Of a stretch of 64,000 nt of DNA, positions 52,401-63,464 are shown in pieces; position 1 is the stretch's first letter; each line of letters begins with the position of its first letter. The stretch is from Lethocerus indicus (taxonomy: Eukaryota; Arthropoda; Insecta; Hemiptera; Belostomatidae): NCBI GenBank assembly GCA_019843655.1, contig JACDQD010000005.1, positions 7,591,575 to 7,655,574 on the forward strand, in the 5' to 3' direction. The position numbers and the translations under genes were made by a program. Under the pieces are notes generated by a model. That model was not told the DNA's origin. It did not search any database and saw only the letters and a list, made by a program, of their open reading frames with translations.

Positions 52401-52455
52401 CGCTGGTTTGATCTTTTGCTAGACCGGTTTCGGCTGCTCGCCATCTTCAGTAGCG
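52401..52455 (-). other. Hammerhead-like three-way-junction motif (copy 8)
   Basis: On minus: CGCTA, then CTGAAGA, a GGC-loop-GCC stem, GAAA, a GGTCT stem, and AGCG able to pair with the first CGCT. The position and core resemble the hammerhead ribozymes described in PLE terminal repeats. The expected U-H cleavage site after the third stem is not seen (AAACC instead), so activity is doubtful. Confidence 0.42.
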
Positions 52456-52619
52456 GTGTTAGTCACTGTTAGCACTTTGGATGTTTTTTGGGCGCCTTCA
52501 CTGCACTGTCACTTTCACATGTACTGTAATGTTTGTCAGTATGTCAGTCGTTTATATATATGTGTTCTGTTATTGTTATTGGGGGTTATGTTTGTTTTCG
52601 GATTTTGTTAATCCGTTTT

Positions 52620-52910
52620 CTAGGTATGAGTCAGATTGTCGGAAGGGGGTGGTGTGGTGGTAGGGCGGGTGTGATCCTTTAAGAGGATTATAGGTGTAAA
52701 TATCGCGTCACTCTGGAAATTAATTTTCTCATTTATAATGTTGTTTTTCTTATGTTTGAAGATCTCCAGGTTTTCTATAATGTCTAATTCTTTTCCTTTT
52801 TTACCTGGGTGTAATAATTTTAAAGAACTTTTGATGTTCATTGTTTCGTGCCCGGTGTTTATGATATGGTTGGCGAAATTGGAATCTGTTTTGTATAATT
52901 TGTATAATGG
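52620..52910 (-). pseudogene. PLE GIY-YIG endonuclease, C-terminal 97 codons
   Basis: In PLEs the GIY-YIG nuclease follows the reverse transcriptase and nicks the target. This frame begins inside the protein (PLYKLYKTDSNFANHIINTG) and runs through SSLKLLHPGKKGKELDIIE and NLEIFKHKKNN to INEKINFQSDAIFTPII, ending at TAG 52622-52620. The order FANH...GH, then LH.G.KG..LD..E..EI.K, then N..I.F.S..IF is the typical PLE C-terminus. The catalytic GIY...YIG half is not included because the copy is truncated, so it cannot work. The 97 codons have no stop or shift, which argues for a fairly recent insertion. Confidence 0.87.
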
Positions 52911-52956
52911 AAAAGACCAAACCAGCGAGAGGAGACAGAAACATCACGAACCTACA

Positions 52957-52968
52957 TTATTCGTAATG
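52957..52968. repeat. Target-site duplication, right copy
   Basis: TTATTCGTAATG, matching 52317-52328. Confidence 0.8.
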
Positions 52969-55778
52969 CTATTGAACGGACAATTGAAATTTGAAAATAT
53001 TTTTTATGATTTTTAATGCTAATCCTCTCGATAATAAATAACAATTTTATTCGCTATTTAAATTTATGTAATCGATTTTTCGTTACTGTTAATAAATAAG
53101 ATTTGTGTCATCGTAATGTCAGTGCAAAAGTTCTCGGTTCATTGGGCGAGATCAGTACCACCTCTAGTCAGTTCCTAAATACGGGGGTTATTAAGAAAGT
53201 AAGATAAAAGTTCGCCTTTATCGGGGCCTTCAGTTCGCGAAACAATTAATAAACTACTAAGCGCTATATAGATGAATTAAAATTTAAACCTACTTATTAT
53301 ATTACTGCGGCAGATTTCTGAACTTAGGTTTCAGACCCTCGGTATATCCCTTTTATTATTGCGTATTTATGTTGTAATTATTGGCGCGTTTTGTGTCAAT
53401 CCCTTCCCCAATTTTCCTTCAGATTGTTTGCGAACCGCGTTCATTCTGTCAATGAAAATTATTATACCGCTAGTAGAATGTATATTATTGTACATAACAG
53501 AGGATTTTTCTGGTGGTTTTTCCGGGGCGGAATGGAAAAAGACGTTTCTTCGTCTAAATGTGCATCAGCTATAACAATTTTACAGGATCAAAACGCCCGC
53601 AAGCGTGCATTAAAGGATGATATGATATGATCGTGCGAAGGTGGAAGAAAACCACGAAAAATACTAAACTGGCTGGAAAACAGTCGACCGAATAGCTGGT
53701 AAAGGGAAACCCCCGCCGATATATTTCGAATAGCGGCCTTTCGGTTCGTTAGCGGTGGGAGGGCGAGCGTCGGCTGCAAAATGAAAGATTTACGACGGCG
53801 ACCGTCGATTTCTGTCGTCGGACGACAAACAACAAGAGAGCCGCCCAAGATGAACGGCCTTAATTGGCCCTCCAGTTACGCCCTGTCGTCGAGGCCCAAC
53901 CCCTCATCCTTGTTTATCGCCCTCGGCGAACATCCACCGCCGATTGGAAACCGATAATGGATTAATTCGCGCGGCCGCGAACGATTCGATTCAGTGGAAA
54001 ACACACGATATATCAAAGACGGGGAACATAACCGACCCATATTGGCGCGCGGGGCTTTCGAATAATCTCCATTAACCAGCCACCCCTGAAGTAATTACGA
54101 TCCCTCCTCGGAGTATCTTTCCTACTGCACTATTATTTTTATGCATTTCCTAATTGCCTTTGCAGCATTTACATGATTGCCTATTTTATTTATTTAGTAT
54201 ATACTTTTTACAGATCATCTTGTCTTGTCTGGCTTGTCGATGAAAAAATCCGGCGCAGGATAAAAGCTGTCCTAACAATTAAGCCACACTGGAAGACCTG
54301 AAATAATATTTTTTTCTTAATTCCATAAGACGCTTAAATTCTTAAATGCACTCAGACTCTGTCAGGCGAAAAGCCGATGAAAGATGCTCGTAATCCCGAA
54401 AAACGTAATCAAAATTATTAATTTAAAATTATAAAGAAGTAACAAAAAAAAACGGGCTTTCTCTCCGATGTAAGGGAAAATTTTTCGGCAAATCCCGTCC
54501 ATTAAAAGTTAGGGCGCCCTAATTAAAGCCCGACAGTCGAGGAGGAGGAGGAGGAGGAGGAGATTTGACAAAAGAGGGCGTAAGTCATGCGCCTCCTCCC
54601 CCCGGCATCCCCCATAGTCTTGGTGGAGCCAGATGACCTTTCATTCTGACGTCCAGCGGCCATTGTTCAGATCTGATCCCGGCCAACCATAACGAGGCCC
54701 ACCGTCTCTAATCCGACACGGCGGCCACTAATCCGATTAGGCCATCCCCAGTAGCACTCTCTTTCTCTGCCCCCCCGCGTGGCGGATGTTTTATGAGATA
54801 AGTAAAAGCTACAGCGGCTGGGGCGGCCTCAGTGTATTGTGTCGCTGTCCACAAAACTTTGCGGGGGTCGGATTTCGACCCGACTTGACGATCCGTTAAT
54901 GTCCTCTATTTCAAAAGGGATCGCCGCTGGAAACAACAACAACAAAAAATTCAGAGGACGGTTTTAGCCCCCCGAATGTCATTCTTCGGGAAATGTTTAA
55001 ATAAACGAGAAATCTACCCCACCGAATTGTAAGAAATAATAATTTCATTCGGCCCCAAGCTAGTTTCGGCGCCCCGCTACATACAGCCTGTCTTCAACCT
55101 GATTAACCGAAACTAACAGTCTATTAAGAGTGCCATCGGGATGTTTCAACCTTGCAGCCGTTTTGGGTAAGGCTTATGAAAGGGAACAATAGGGAGAATA
55201 GGGCACAAGAATTTTGTTCTTGTGGACGAGGAGATGAAAACTAATGAATCGTAATGATACGTTCGTTTTTTCTCTCCATTCAACTTCAGTCCACACCAGG
55301 AAAAAAGAAAAAGTTTATGAAATAGCGCCCGCAATAAAAGCTGACCGTATAACGGCGTTGTCCACCTGGCCTCGGGTTAACAACTTTTAATACCGGATCT
55401 TAATAGTGGCCGAAACAGTCGATAAAGCAGACTCCCGGATTCGGTACGTCCGGTCGTACCGTAGGTACAAAAGCCCGGCCTAGGTGGCGGTTGCGGCAGT
55501 GCCCAATTTGGCAATATTGAGGGCAATCCAGAGCCCATTTGCGGAGCCCCCCCCCCTGCTAGTCTCCTCGGTCCAGATTGCCACCGTTCCACCGATTAAA
55601 ACGGTGTAATTTCGAACCGCTATAATTCGCCCCACCTTATTCTCACCCTTTTACCTATTTCCCCGGCTCTGGCCAAATTAAAATTCGTGGACGCTATGAA
55701 TAGAGTCCATGAACTAAGTCCGATCAATTAATAAATGGTCCGATTCCTTTTCGGAATTTCACTCGCCCGGCCAATATA
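52969..55778. other. Unassigned intron-like sequence
   Basis: Mixed composition: GC-rich at 53640-54080 and 54540-54900, AT-rich elsewhere. Contains a (GAG)n tract. No coding frame was recognised. Confidence 0.5.
54539..54562. repeat. (GAG)n microsatellite
   Basis: Eight GAG/GGA units. Confidence 0.93.
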
Positions 55779-55879
55779 TCAGGTCTACCCGAAAGTTCGG
55801 TCCGTTTTTGGAATAAAACATATTACAAATTTTTCTTACCAATTAACTTTATTAAATAATATAATTGTCATTATTATTA

Positions 55880-56051
55880 ATGACTTCTTGTCAGCGCGAG
55901 GGGGAATAATGTTTCATCTATCGATGCGAAAAATTGAACCAGTGCTTGTTTGATATCTTCTCCGTTTTTGAATTTTTTACCCTTCTAAAAATTTTGTAAG
56001 GACAAAAACAAGTGATAGTCGGAGGGTGCTAAGTCCGGGGAATAGTCAGCC
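55880..56051 (-). pseudogene. Mariner transposase C-terminal remnant
   Basis: DYSPDLAPSDYHLFLSLQNF ends in a TAG at 55987-55985. The conserved tail QALVQFFASIDET continues after it in the same region (about 55905-55955), then decays. This is the DD34D catalytic-domain end of mariner transposase. The N-terminal DNA-binding half and the first two catalytic aspartates are absent, so it is dead. Confidence 0.85.
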
Positions 56052-56063
56052 CCCGGACTTAGC
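56028..56063. repeat. Perfect 13-bp inverted repeat at the mariner deletion joint
   Basis: GCTAAGTCCGGGG, ten bases, CCCCGGACTTAGC. One arm is transposase coding sequence (PDLA codons); the other arm lies outside the homologous region. Confidence 0.85.
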
Positions 56064-56610
56064 AAAAAATAGAGAGCCAAACATGCGTCAAATAAACATG
56101 TGCTCACGTGTCGGAAATTGTTGTTATAGAAACGGACAGGGCTTTCCGGTACACTTATTATATATAGCCTCAATTACCAGAAGCCTGGTGACTGGTCCTT
56201 CAATCTTAACTTTTCAATTAATTTATTCCTCTTATTCGTGAATCTTCGTCACTTTTCCTCGTTTATCAAGTGCACAATTGGTACGTGGATTGTCGACGCG
56301 TCGCCCTGTCCATTCGTAACAATTTCGTTGCAATTCTAGCTCGAAATTGGAACAAACATCTTGTTCAAACAGCCGTCTGTTGTTGGCCAGTGCTGACGAC
56401 GGTGTGGGGGTCGGTTGTCCCTTTTTATTCTTATTCTCTCAGCGGGAAGCAAATTATTGCAATGTAAACATCTTCCCCGTCCTCTCGCCCTAGCCCCACT
56501 TCATCCCGGCCTTCATCGCTTCAATTTTCCGAAAACGCTGTTTAAAATGGAGAAGGAGTATTCATTACATTAGGCGGCTGGGTTTGGAGGTTCCCCCTCT
56601 CACCCTCTCA

Positions 56611-56634
56611 CTCTCTCTCTCTCTCTCCCTCTCT
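56611..56634. repeat. (CT)n microsatellite
   Basis: CT units preceded by CTCACCCTCT at 56599. Confidence 0.93.
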
Positions 56635-58517
56635 ACTTCTCGTGCTTCGTCGATTAGAATACAAACCGATCCTCCTTCTTCTCCTCCTCCTCTTCCTCTC
56701 CCCGTACGCTCCTCCTGTGGAATAGAAATGAGCGTTTTCTGTATCGGGACCCCTCGCCTCCTTCGCTAAACAACCGACAGTTTTGTTTTTTATTCTCCCA
56801 TTGACCCCCCTCACCCGCCGGGGCTGGGGTTGGCGCCGCCCCCCATTAAGAAGATTGTTCGGGGCTCGGGCAACTTAATTAAAACCGTTCTATAATTAAC
56901 CGTAGAAAATCGAGATAGTCGGGAATGTCGCAATGCCCGCATTTTACCCCGATTGGCCGGACCGGTGACGCTCAGCCTCGCCTCGCACTTATTGCAATTC
57001 TGTTTACGCCCGATCGTAGAGGAAGTTTTGGAATTCTCAAGCGCGGTTTCCTTTCTATTCGCCTATATCATGTAGCGTGACATACGGCCTAATGTGTAAA
57101 TTTATATTATATATGTATCAGACGCCTAATGTATACGCCTCTATTCATCTTAACTAAGAAGCTTCCAAAAAGAATAAAAAACCCGGTACCGACTACTGAA
57201 GAAACCTATCGTTGAAACGTGGAGGTAAACGTCGATGAAACGGATGCGATACCATCACTAGGCTGTCGGCTTATTGACTTGCCCCCTAAAGAAATCTGGA
57301 AACTAGCAATGGTTTTATATATACGTATACGTCTATAATATCCAAGTCGTCTATTATTAGTGTAAGGATGAGTAAAAATTACTCCTACATACCCCGCGTG
57401 ATCATATTTCTTTCTTAAATACCTCCTGAGAAATCAATTCGGTCATTAAAATGCACTTAGGGATCGAATTCTCCTTAGACTACAATTTGCAAGTACCTCC
57501 AATTGCACTATTCAGAGCCGGATTTTATCAGCTGCTGGTGTCCTCTCACTGATGCGTTTTTAAGCGGACCTTTTTTCAATTTTATTTTCATTGTTTTCAA
57601 AACGAATATTGCCGCTATTATCATTCTATCGAGTGAATGAATCACCTGCAGTGGCAATTTGCATATGACAAAAATTTGTTTTATTTCTGTTCTTATTATT
57701 TGTTTCGAATACTCAGTTTTAATGCGTGTTTCAAATGGTAATGTTTTTCTCTGTCTGTTTCATTTACAAGTCAGGATAACCAACGAGAGAAATTATGCGT
57801 TTATGCGCGGCTCTTATTCTGGTTAATAAAACCGGTTGTTTGTTAATGCCGGTGCATTTTGCGTTGCAACAACATTGACGATGTCCAACGTACTGTTGGC
57901 AGAAAGGCAAGCAGAAAGGTAATGATTCTGCACACCGTAAACCGCTATCGTCCCAAGCCGTAAACACAGTTGCGTTTGCGACGGCGAGGCCGGTGTAGGA
58001 TTTTACGATATGAGTATGATCATGAATATGACGCATAATAACATTGATTTAACCTATCACGATCATACAAATTACATATTGACGGTACGATCACATGCGG
58101 ACTCACCAATCGATCACCTTTCGAGATTTGAAGAACGCCATCGCTCCCACATACCTGGAAATAAAACAAAAATATATATTCATAAGTTCTTTCTATTGTC
58201 GTGAAAATTATTGGAAGTTTTAGTTGTATTTAAATTTTTGGAGAATCGTCAGACCGTAACAGGTTTTCTAGATTAGGACCGAACAGAGGAAGTCTTCAAA
58301 CTAAATATTGAACTCCGGCACAACTCCGAGCGGAAATGCATACGGGAGTTAATTAGATTTTTGTTTACCACCGCTTAAGTTTTCTTATTAAAAGAAAACA
58401 GGAAACTCAGTTGAGCTGAGACAGAATGGACAAACAAAGTTTCGTGTGGTAAGCGGGCAGGGCGGATGGAAGGGAGTTGGGGGCAGTTTATTAACGGCTA
58501 TCTGAAGCCCTCTCACC

Positions 58518-58520
<3 letters not shown>

Positions 58521-58565
<45 letters not shown>
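58521..58565. repeat. (CT)n microsatellite
   Basis: About 20 CT units, the longest pure CT tract of the window, preceded by CTCACCCTCT at 58512. Confidence 0.95.
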
Positions 58566-58567
<2 letters not shown>

Positions 58568-59877
58568 CATGAAGTCGGGCGGCCCGAAACTCCGAAGATT
58601 GGATTAAATGGGCGAAAAATTAAACATTTCCTGGAGTGAAATTCCTGGAGTTTAGGCGGAAGAGTAATCCAACGGGCTCATTAAGGCGCAAACACGGCGG
58701 AAGAACAGGCAGGATACAGCAATAAGATTTATCTCGACGAAAATTATTACAGTACTCATTTCGCATACCGAACGACAATGTTTATTTCAATATAAACAGT
58801 ACAGCTTTGTATAGGCGCTGTTGAACATGCGACAAAAGTGTTTCGAAACATTGCAACATGCTCATCGCTTCTGGACAGTCACCACAGAGGTAATATTGTA
58901 GCGTTACAAAGCGAGGTACTTAAATAATGAATGAACCAGAAACATCAGTAACAGTATGGTGACTGTGCTAGCAGGATGCTTTACGGGCAGCCAATAATGA
59001 GTTCTGATACTGACGATAAGCGGGCGGGCGACTAAAAAATAGGATAAATGATACTAGAAATAATACAGAAGTACTATACCTGTATCTGAAAATAGTTCGG
59101 TAACATATACGAATTAGCCCATACACCTAAACTAAACATGTTTACGGACACTATTTTACTGACAGAATATTACCGACAATGGCGTGTATTCATTTTTATT
59201 TTTTAGAACGGGGGAAATAAAAATGTCTATTTCTGTTTTTCTATTTTTGCTGTAACTGAAAAGTTACGTTTTATACAAATCAGTTACCCTATTTATGTGG
59301 GTAAGAAAAATTGTTTTTTCATTTTGTTCAAGCCAACCGTGAAATTTTCCAGACGGTACCGTCGACGGTTGGAGTAAACAAAACCAACTGAAGATGTCGT
59401 TTCTTTCTCTCCCCCTCATCGGCCTTAAGAAGGGCTAATGAGGTGTTAATCATTTGAAGGGCTGGTCGTGGTGAAAATCAATCTTAGTCAGAGGGATGTT
59501 TTTTTTTCTTTCGGATACTCGTCACCGGCCAGAGGAAACCCACACCCTCGGTGTCTTCTAATAGCACTTAGGGAAGAGAAAAAAACACGCGCATCGTCCT
59601 ACTAGTTACAGGGGGAACACAGATCGGTTGAAACGTTGTGTCGTCCTAGTTCCAGCCTTAATTGACAACGAACCCCACTCGTTTAGTCTGGCAGTGGGGA
59701 AGTACTCAATTACCAGTCGGCGGGCGGACGTTTCGGGACTGGGAAAACGGAAAGGGCGAAGGATTTCAGAAAATAAAACTTCGTTAGACAATAGGAAGAA
59801 TAGTTTAGAGGCCTCAAAATTTTTACTCACAGTTTTCCTAAAATTAACCGCAGGCGTGTTAATAAACCTTTAACGGT

Positions 59878-60035
59878 TACCGTAGATTTCGTGTGTTTCT
59901 GTCTCCTCTGGCTGGTTTGGTCTTTTGTTGGACCGGTTTCGGCTGCTCGCCATCTTCAGTAACGGTGTCACTATTGGCACTTTGAATGCTTTTTGGGCAT
60001 CCTCACTTCAGTGTCACTGTCGTGTGTATTTAAAT
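59878..60035 (-). mobile_element. Penelope-like element copy 9
   Basis: Plus-strand CCGTAGATTTCGTGTGTTTC, TGTCTCCTCTGGCTGG, GGTTTCGGCTGCTCGCCATC, TTCAGTAACGGTGTCAC and TTTTTGGGCATCCTCACTTC. The outer terminus is lost. CTGAAGA and GAAA are kept, but the outer stem pairing is broken (GGCT against AACG). Confidence 0.85.
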
Positions 60036-60929
60036 TACACTAGTAATTTAGATTAAACTAAGTTAAATTGGTCAAATCCAATTGAACCAGGAAATCAAAA
60101 ATCCAACAACAAAAATGAATTGATGATTGAATTCGAATATGTGATAACAGTCTGCAGTGAAGGGGTTGCCCTCCACGAGTAAATAAATAGTAATAATTAT
60201 TAGAAATAATAAAATTAAAAATACCATAGTTTCTTTTACAATACATTTGAACACATCAATATACAATATCAATACAACATATTTCCTTAATTATTTAAAA
60301 CCAGAAATAATATCATCCTTGTGATATATTTGTTAGGCCTGGGACCTCAGTTCACATCTCTACATATAATTTCATATTATACATATAATTTCAGTTCTAC
60401 AAATGAAACCATTAATTTGAATGACTAATAAAACTAGTATGTAGCACAGTAAGGATCACCACATTGAATTACTAATGGTTTAGATAGGAAATTGCATGAA
60501 AGATCCCCGAGAAATACCTTTAAAATTGCTATATACCGCACGTCCCTACAGTACTGTAGTTAGGTATAGAGACCGTGCTAGCAAGTAGCACACTTGTGCT
60601 AGGGGAAGCCGGGATTGTGAAAAGCGGTGCTGTAATATTGGGGCGCCGCGGTCGGCGGAGGGTTTGATGTGGGAGGGCCCAATAACAAAAAAGGGCTCTC
60701 GGGCTCTTCTTGCCTTTGAGGGGGATGGGCGGGGGGCAAGTGGAGAGGAGCCAATAGCGGGCCTCACCGCCGATGGGGGTGGGTTCTTCGCGCCCTTTGT
60801 TTGACATTTGCCTCCGGCCCTAAGAAGTCAACGCCACCCTTATCCAGGCTGCTTGGGGGTGTAACCGCGCTAAAAAACTGGGAACGGACTGTATAATTTC
60901 TGGATTTAATTCAAATATTTTTTTGGAAT
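60036..60929. other. Unassigned intron-like sequence
   Basis: AT-rich to 60530, then a GC-rich block to 60860. A direct repeat of ACATATAATTTCA occurs at about 60363 and 60380. No coding frame was recognised. Confidence 0.5.
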
Positions 60930-61062
60930 ACCTTGCGGTCTGCGAGGGATTTCAGGTTCTTCCGTCACCTTTCGCCGGTTCGGCCTTTTGCTAGACCGGT
61001 TTCGGCTGCTCGCCACATTCATTAGCACTGTTGGTCACTTTGGCATGTTAGACGCATGTGGC
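60930..61062 (-). mobile_element. Penelope-like element copy 10
   Basis: CCTTGCGGTCTGCGAGGGAT, CACCTTTCGCCGGTTCGG, TTTTGCTAGACCGGTTTCGG, CTGCTCGCCACATTCATTAG and GTTGGTCACTTTGGCA. More diverged than copies 7 to 9; the CTGAAGA core reads AATGAATG instead. Confidence 0.8.
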
Positions 61063-62689
61063 ACTTAGTGTAAATTTACATTAGTGTCACTTTGTTACTT
61101 ATGCAGAGGAGTCATAAATTCGAAATATATCTTGCACCGGGGATATCAATGCGAGGCTCTGTGAATAGACATTTAATATTTGTCATTTTATTTTTTGAAT
61201 GGCGCTTCAAAATGCGAAAAATCTGCATGAACGAATAGAGGAAATCTTACGACCAAACCTTAGGACTTGGAAGAATACAATTATGTCGCTACATTGCGCG
61301 TTAGATGGATAGCTAGATTGAGGGTGAATTTTTTCGTTTCGAATTAAGGCCTTACATAAGAAAACCTGCCCGAGAAAAATCATCTTAAATAAGGTAAGTC
61401 TGACAAATCGTAGTAACTATTAATCTATTAATTTAATAATTCTGACAGAAACACAGAACGGCTCTTTAATCGCGTACATTTTTCCTTTAAAATAACTAGT
61501 TTACAAGGAGTTTATGGGGGTTATTTACCGTGGCTTTTATAGGAGTTTTAGTACTTCCGAAGAATATTTTATCATCCCCGTGTAGAACTTAATAAAAGCG
61601 CGCTACCGGCGTCTCACGGCCGTTACCCCATTCTTTTATCGCCCTAATCATTGTTTCCTCAACGGCGCATAGTAAACTTTTTAGACGTAGACTACATCGC
61701 TGCAAATTAGATTCCGCCGAGGCCTTATTATAATGATCCGCTTGTTTCGCCACCGCCCCCGAGGTAAATCTGCAGTTTTCCCCAACTCTCCGGTCTCATT
61801 CACTCGCTGGGGGTTCCACCCCTATTAGTTGATCCGGGGCGCTATTACGGGAGCAGTTTTCAGCGCTCGGAAAATTCGCAGGAATGGTTTTCCTTCGCCA
61901 GCTATATTGTCACCGGACATATTTTGTTCGTCTGCAAGGTTTCTCCCACCGTCAGTAGACTTTCTCGAATAAGTATACCTGGCGAAGAAACCAACGGTAA
62001 AGTTGATCCCACGCTTAGGGAGCAAATAAATCAGTACGAGTGCAAAACTTGGAACCAAAAATGTGGATAAAAAATATAGGGCAGGCGAGGGTATTCTGCA
62101 CCCTTAATTTATTAACTTACAGCTCAATTTATCTATTACACCGAATTAGTGATGTATAACTGCAAGAGGCTTTAGGGGTTGGTTAGAAAAAGAAATAGTT
62201 GTTTGAGGCGTTGTTGAATGTTGGTAAAATTGGCGCTATATAATCAACAGGTTGTTCTTCATCTTTTGAATACAGTCGTCACTCGAGGGTCGTCACCGCC
62301 GCCCGCTTTCACTACGTACAAATAGCCCGGCCCTCGCCCCCCCCCCTCTTTTTGTTCCCCAGTCCAAACACTCGAGTTTGTTCTTCAATTCTCGTCAAGG
62401 TTTTATGTACGGATTTCTTTTTCTCTTTTTTCACATTAAGAGGCCACTCGAAGGTTGGAGTGCTCAGAAATAATGACCGGAATTATTGGAATTCTCCTCA
62501 GCGTGCTTATACAATTCCTCTTTTATAATGAGTATTCATTTCGGGCGGGGGATGAATCGGGCAAAAATGAAACTTTTTCCGCCGACATGAATAAATTCAT
62601 GATTCCATCATTAACATTTTATATTTCGACGCTAAAGGCGCGGATAATTATAAAAGAAAATCGTAAACTGATTCAGTGGAAAATGCTTT
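61063..62689. other. Unassigned intron-like sequence
   Basis: Mixed composition with a C run at 62338-62347. The frame at 62455-62751 runs into the 70-bp array and is not convincing as a gene. Confidence 0.5.
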
Positions 62690-62799
62690 GTGCGTCACCC
62701 TCAGGTGGCGCTAGTTTATCGGTGCAAGTATACCCAAAGAACTTTGGTTAAGTACATTTCCGCATCACACTCAGGGGGGCGCTAGTTTAACAAAAATCG
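62690..62799 (-). repeat. 70-bp array B, inverted leading units
   Basis: TGGCGCTAGTTTATCGGTGC, TTGGTTAAGTACATTTCCGC and GGCGCTAGTTTA are reverse-complement unit sequence. The orientation switches head-to-head at about 62800. Confidence 0.85.
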
Positions 62800-63464
62800 T
62801 TCTTTGAGTGCACCGATAAACTAGCGCCCCCCTGAGGGTGGTGCGGAAATGTACGTAACTAAAGTTCGTTGGGTATAGTTGCACCGATAAACTAGCGCCC
62901 CCTGAGGGTGGTGCGGAAATGTACTTAACTAAAGTTCGTTTGGTGCACTTGCACCGATAAATTTGCGCCCTCTGAGGGTGGTGCGGAAATGTACTTAACT
63001 AAAGTTCGTTTGGTGCACTTGCACCGATAAATTTGCGCCCTCTGAGGGTGGTGCGGAAATGTACTTAACTAAAGTTCGTTTGGTGCACTTGCACCGATAA
63101 ATTTGCGCCCTCTGAGGGTGGTGCGGAAATGTACTTAACTAAAGTTCGTTTGGTGCACTTGCACCGATAAATTTGCGCCCTCTGAGGGTGGTGCGGAAAT
63201 GTACTTAACTAAAGTTCGTTTGGTGCACTTGCACCGATAAATTTGCGCCCTCTGAGGGTGGTGCGGAAATGTACTTAACTAAAGTTCGTTTGGTGCACTT
63301 GCACCGATAAACGCCCTCTGAGGGTGGTGCGGAAATGTACTTACCAATACATTTGCGCCCTCTGAGGGTGGTGCGGAAATGTACTTAACTAAAGTTCGTT
63401 TGGTGCACTTGCACCGATAAAGTAGCGCTCCCTGAGCCCTCTGAGGTTGGCGGGAATTTACATA
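62800..63464 (+). repeat. 70-bp tandem array B (about 9 units)
   Basis: TGCGGAAATG recurs at 62842, 62912, 62982, 63052, 63122, 63192 and 63262 with an exact 70-bp period, then at 63328 and 63372 in shortened units. Five or so middle units look identical (ATTTGCGCCCTCTGAGGG, TAAAGTTCGTTTGG, GGTGCACTTGCACC). They differ as a set from array A units, which read CTAGCGCCCCCT and GCACTCGC. Confidence 0.95.

Larger units (their letters stand above)
52329..52956 (-). mobile_element. Penelope-like element copy 8 (best preserved, 5'-truncated)
   Basis: A 628-base insertion bounded by a 12-bp duplication (TTATTCGTAATG). In coding direction (minus) it has an inverted 46-base copy of its own 3' terminal region (52911-52956), then an open GIY-YIG endonuclease C-terminus (52910-52620), then a 3' region of about 290 bases with the hammerhead-like motif (52401-52455) and the terminus ending ...CCACAAAACAGGTATATCAAATT. 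The reverse-transcriptase part is missing. 5' truncation and inverted 5' pieces are known of PLE insertions. It defines the family for all other copies in this window. Confidence 0.9.
55779..56157 (-). mobile_element. Internally deleted mariner element
   Basis: The left end TCAGGTCTACCCGAAAG...GTCCGTTT and the right end (minus) AAGTGTACCGGAAAG...CTGTCCGTTTCT are diverged inverted repeats of mariner type. In between, on minus, lie a 5' leader and then DYSPDLAPSDYHLFLSL, the mariner transposase signature around its third catalytic aspartate. KQALVQFFASIDE follows, beyond a stop. Total length is about 380 bases against roughly 1.3 kb for an intact mariner, so most of the transposase is deleted. 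Flanks are AT-rich, and the TA duplication cannot be fixed with certainty. Confidence 0.85.
56158..59879. other. Unassigned intron-like sequence
   Basis: Two (CT)n tracts, GC-rich patches at 56690-57020 and 58430-58720, otherwise AT-rich. CTGAAGAAACC...GAAACG at 57196 resembles a PLE core, but nothing around it supports a copy. No coding frame was recognised. Confidence 0.5.

Noticed and set aside
57196..57230. CTGAAGAAACC...GAAACG as another PLE copy.
   Set aside because: Only the short core matches; none of the family's flanking blocks is present.
62455..62751. 98-codon plus-strand frame as a small gene.
   Set aside because: Its end is made of 70-bp array sequence and the rest shows no family features.
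62800..63464. Array B as a CRISPR-like or direct-repeat array.
   Set aside because: The 70-bp units are contiguous with no variable spacers, and the setting is a eukaryotic genome; it is a tandem minisatellite.
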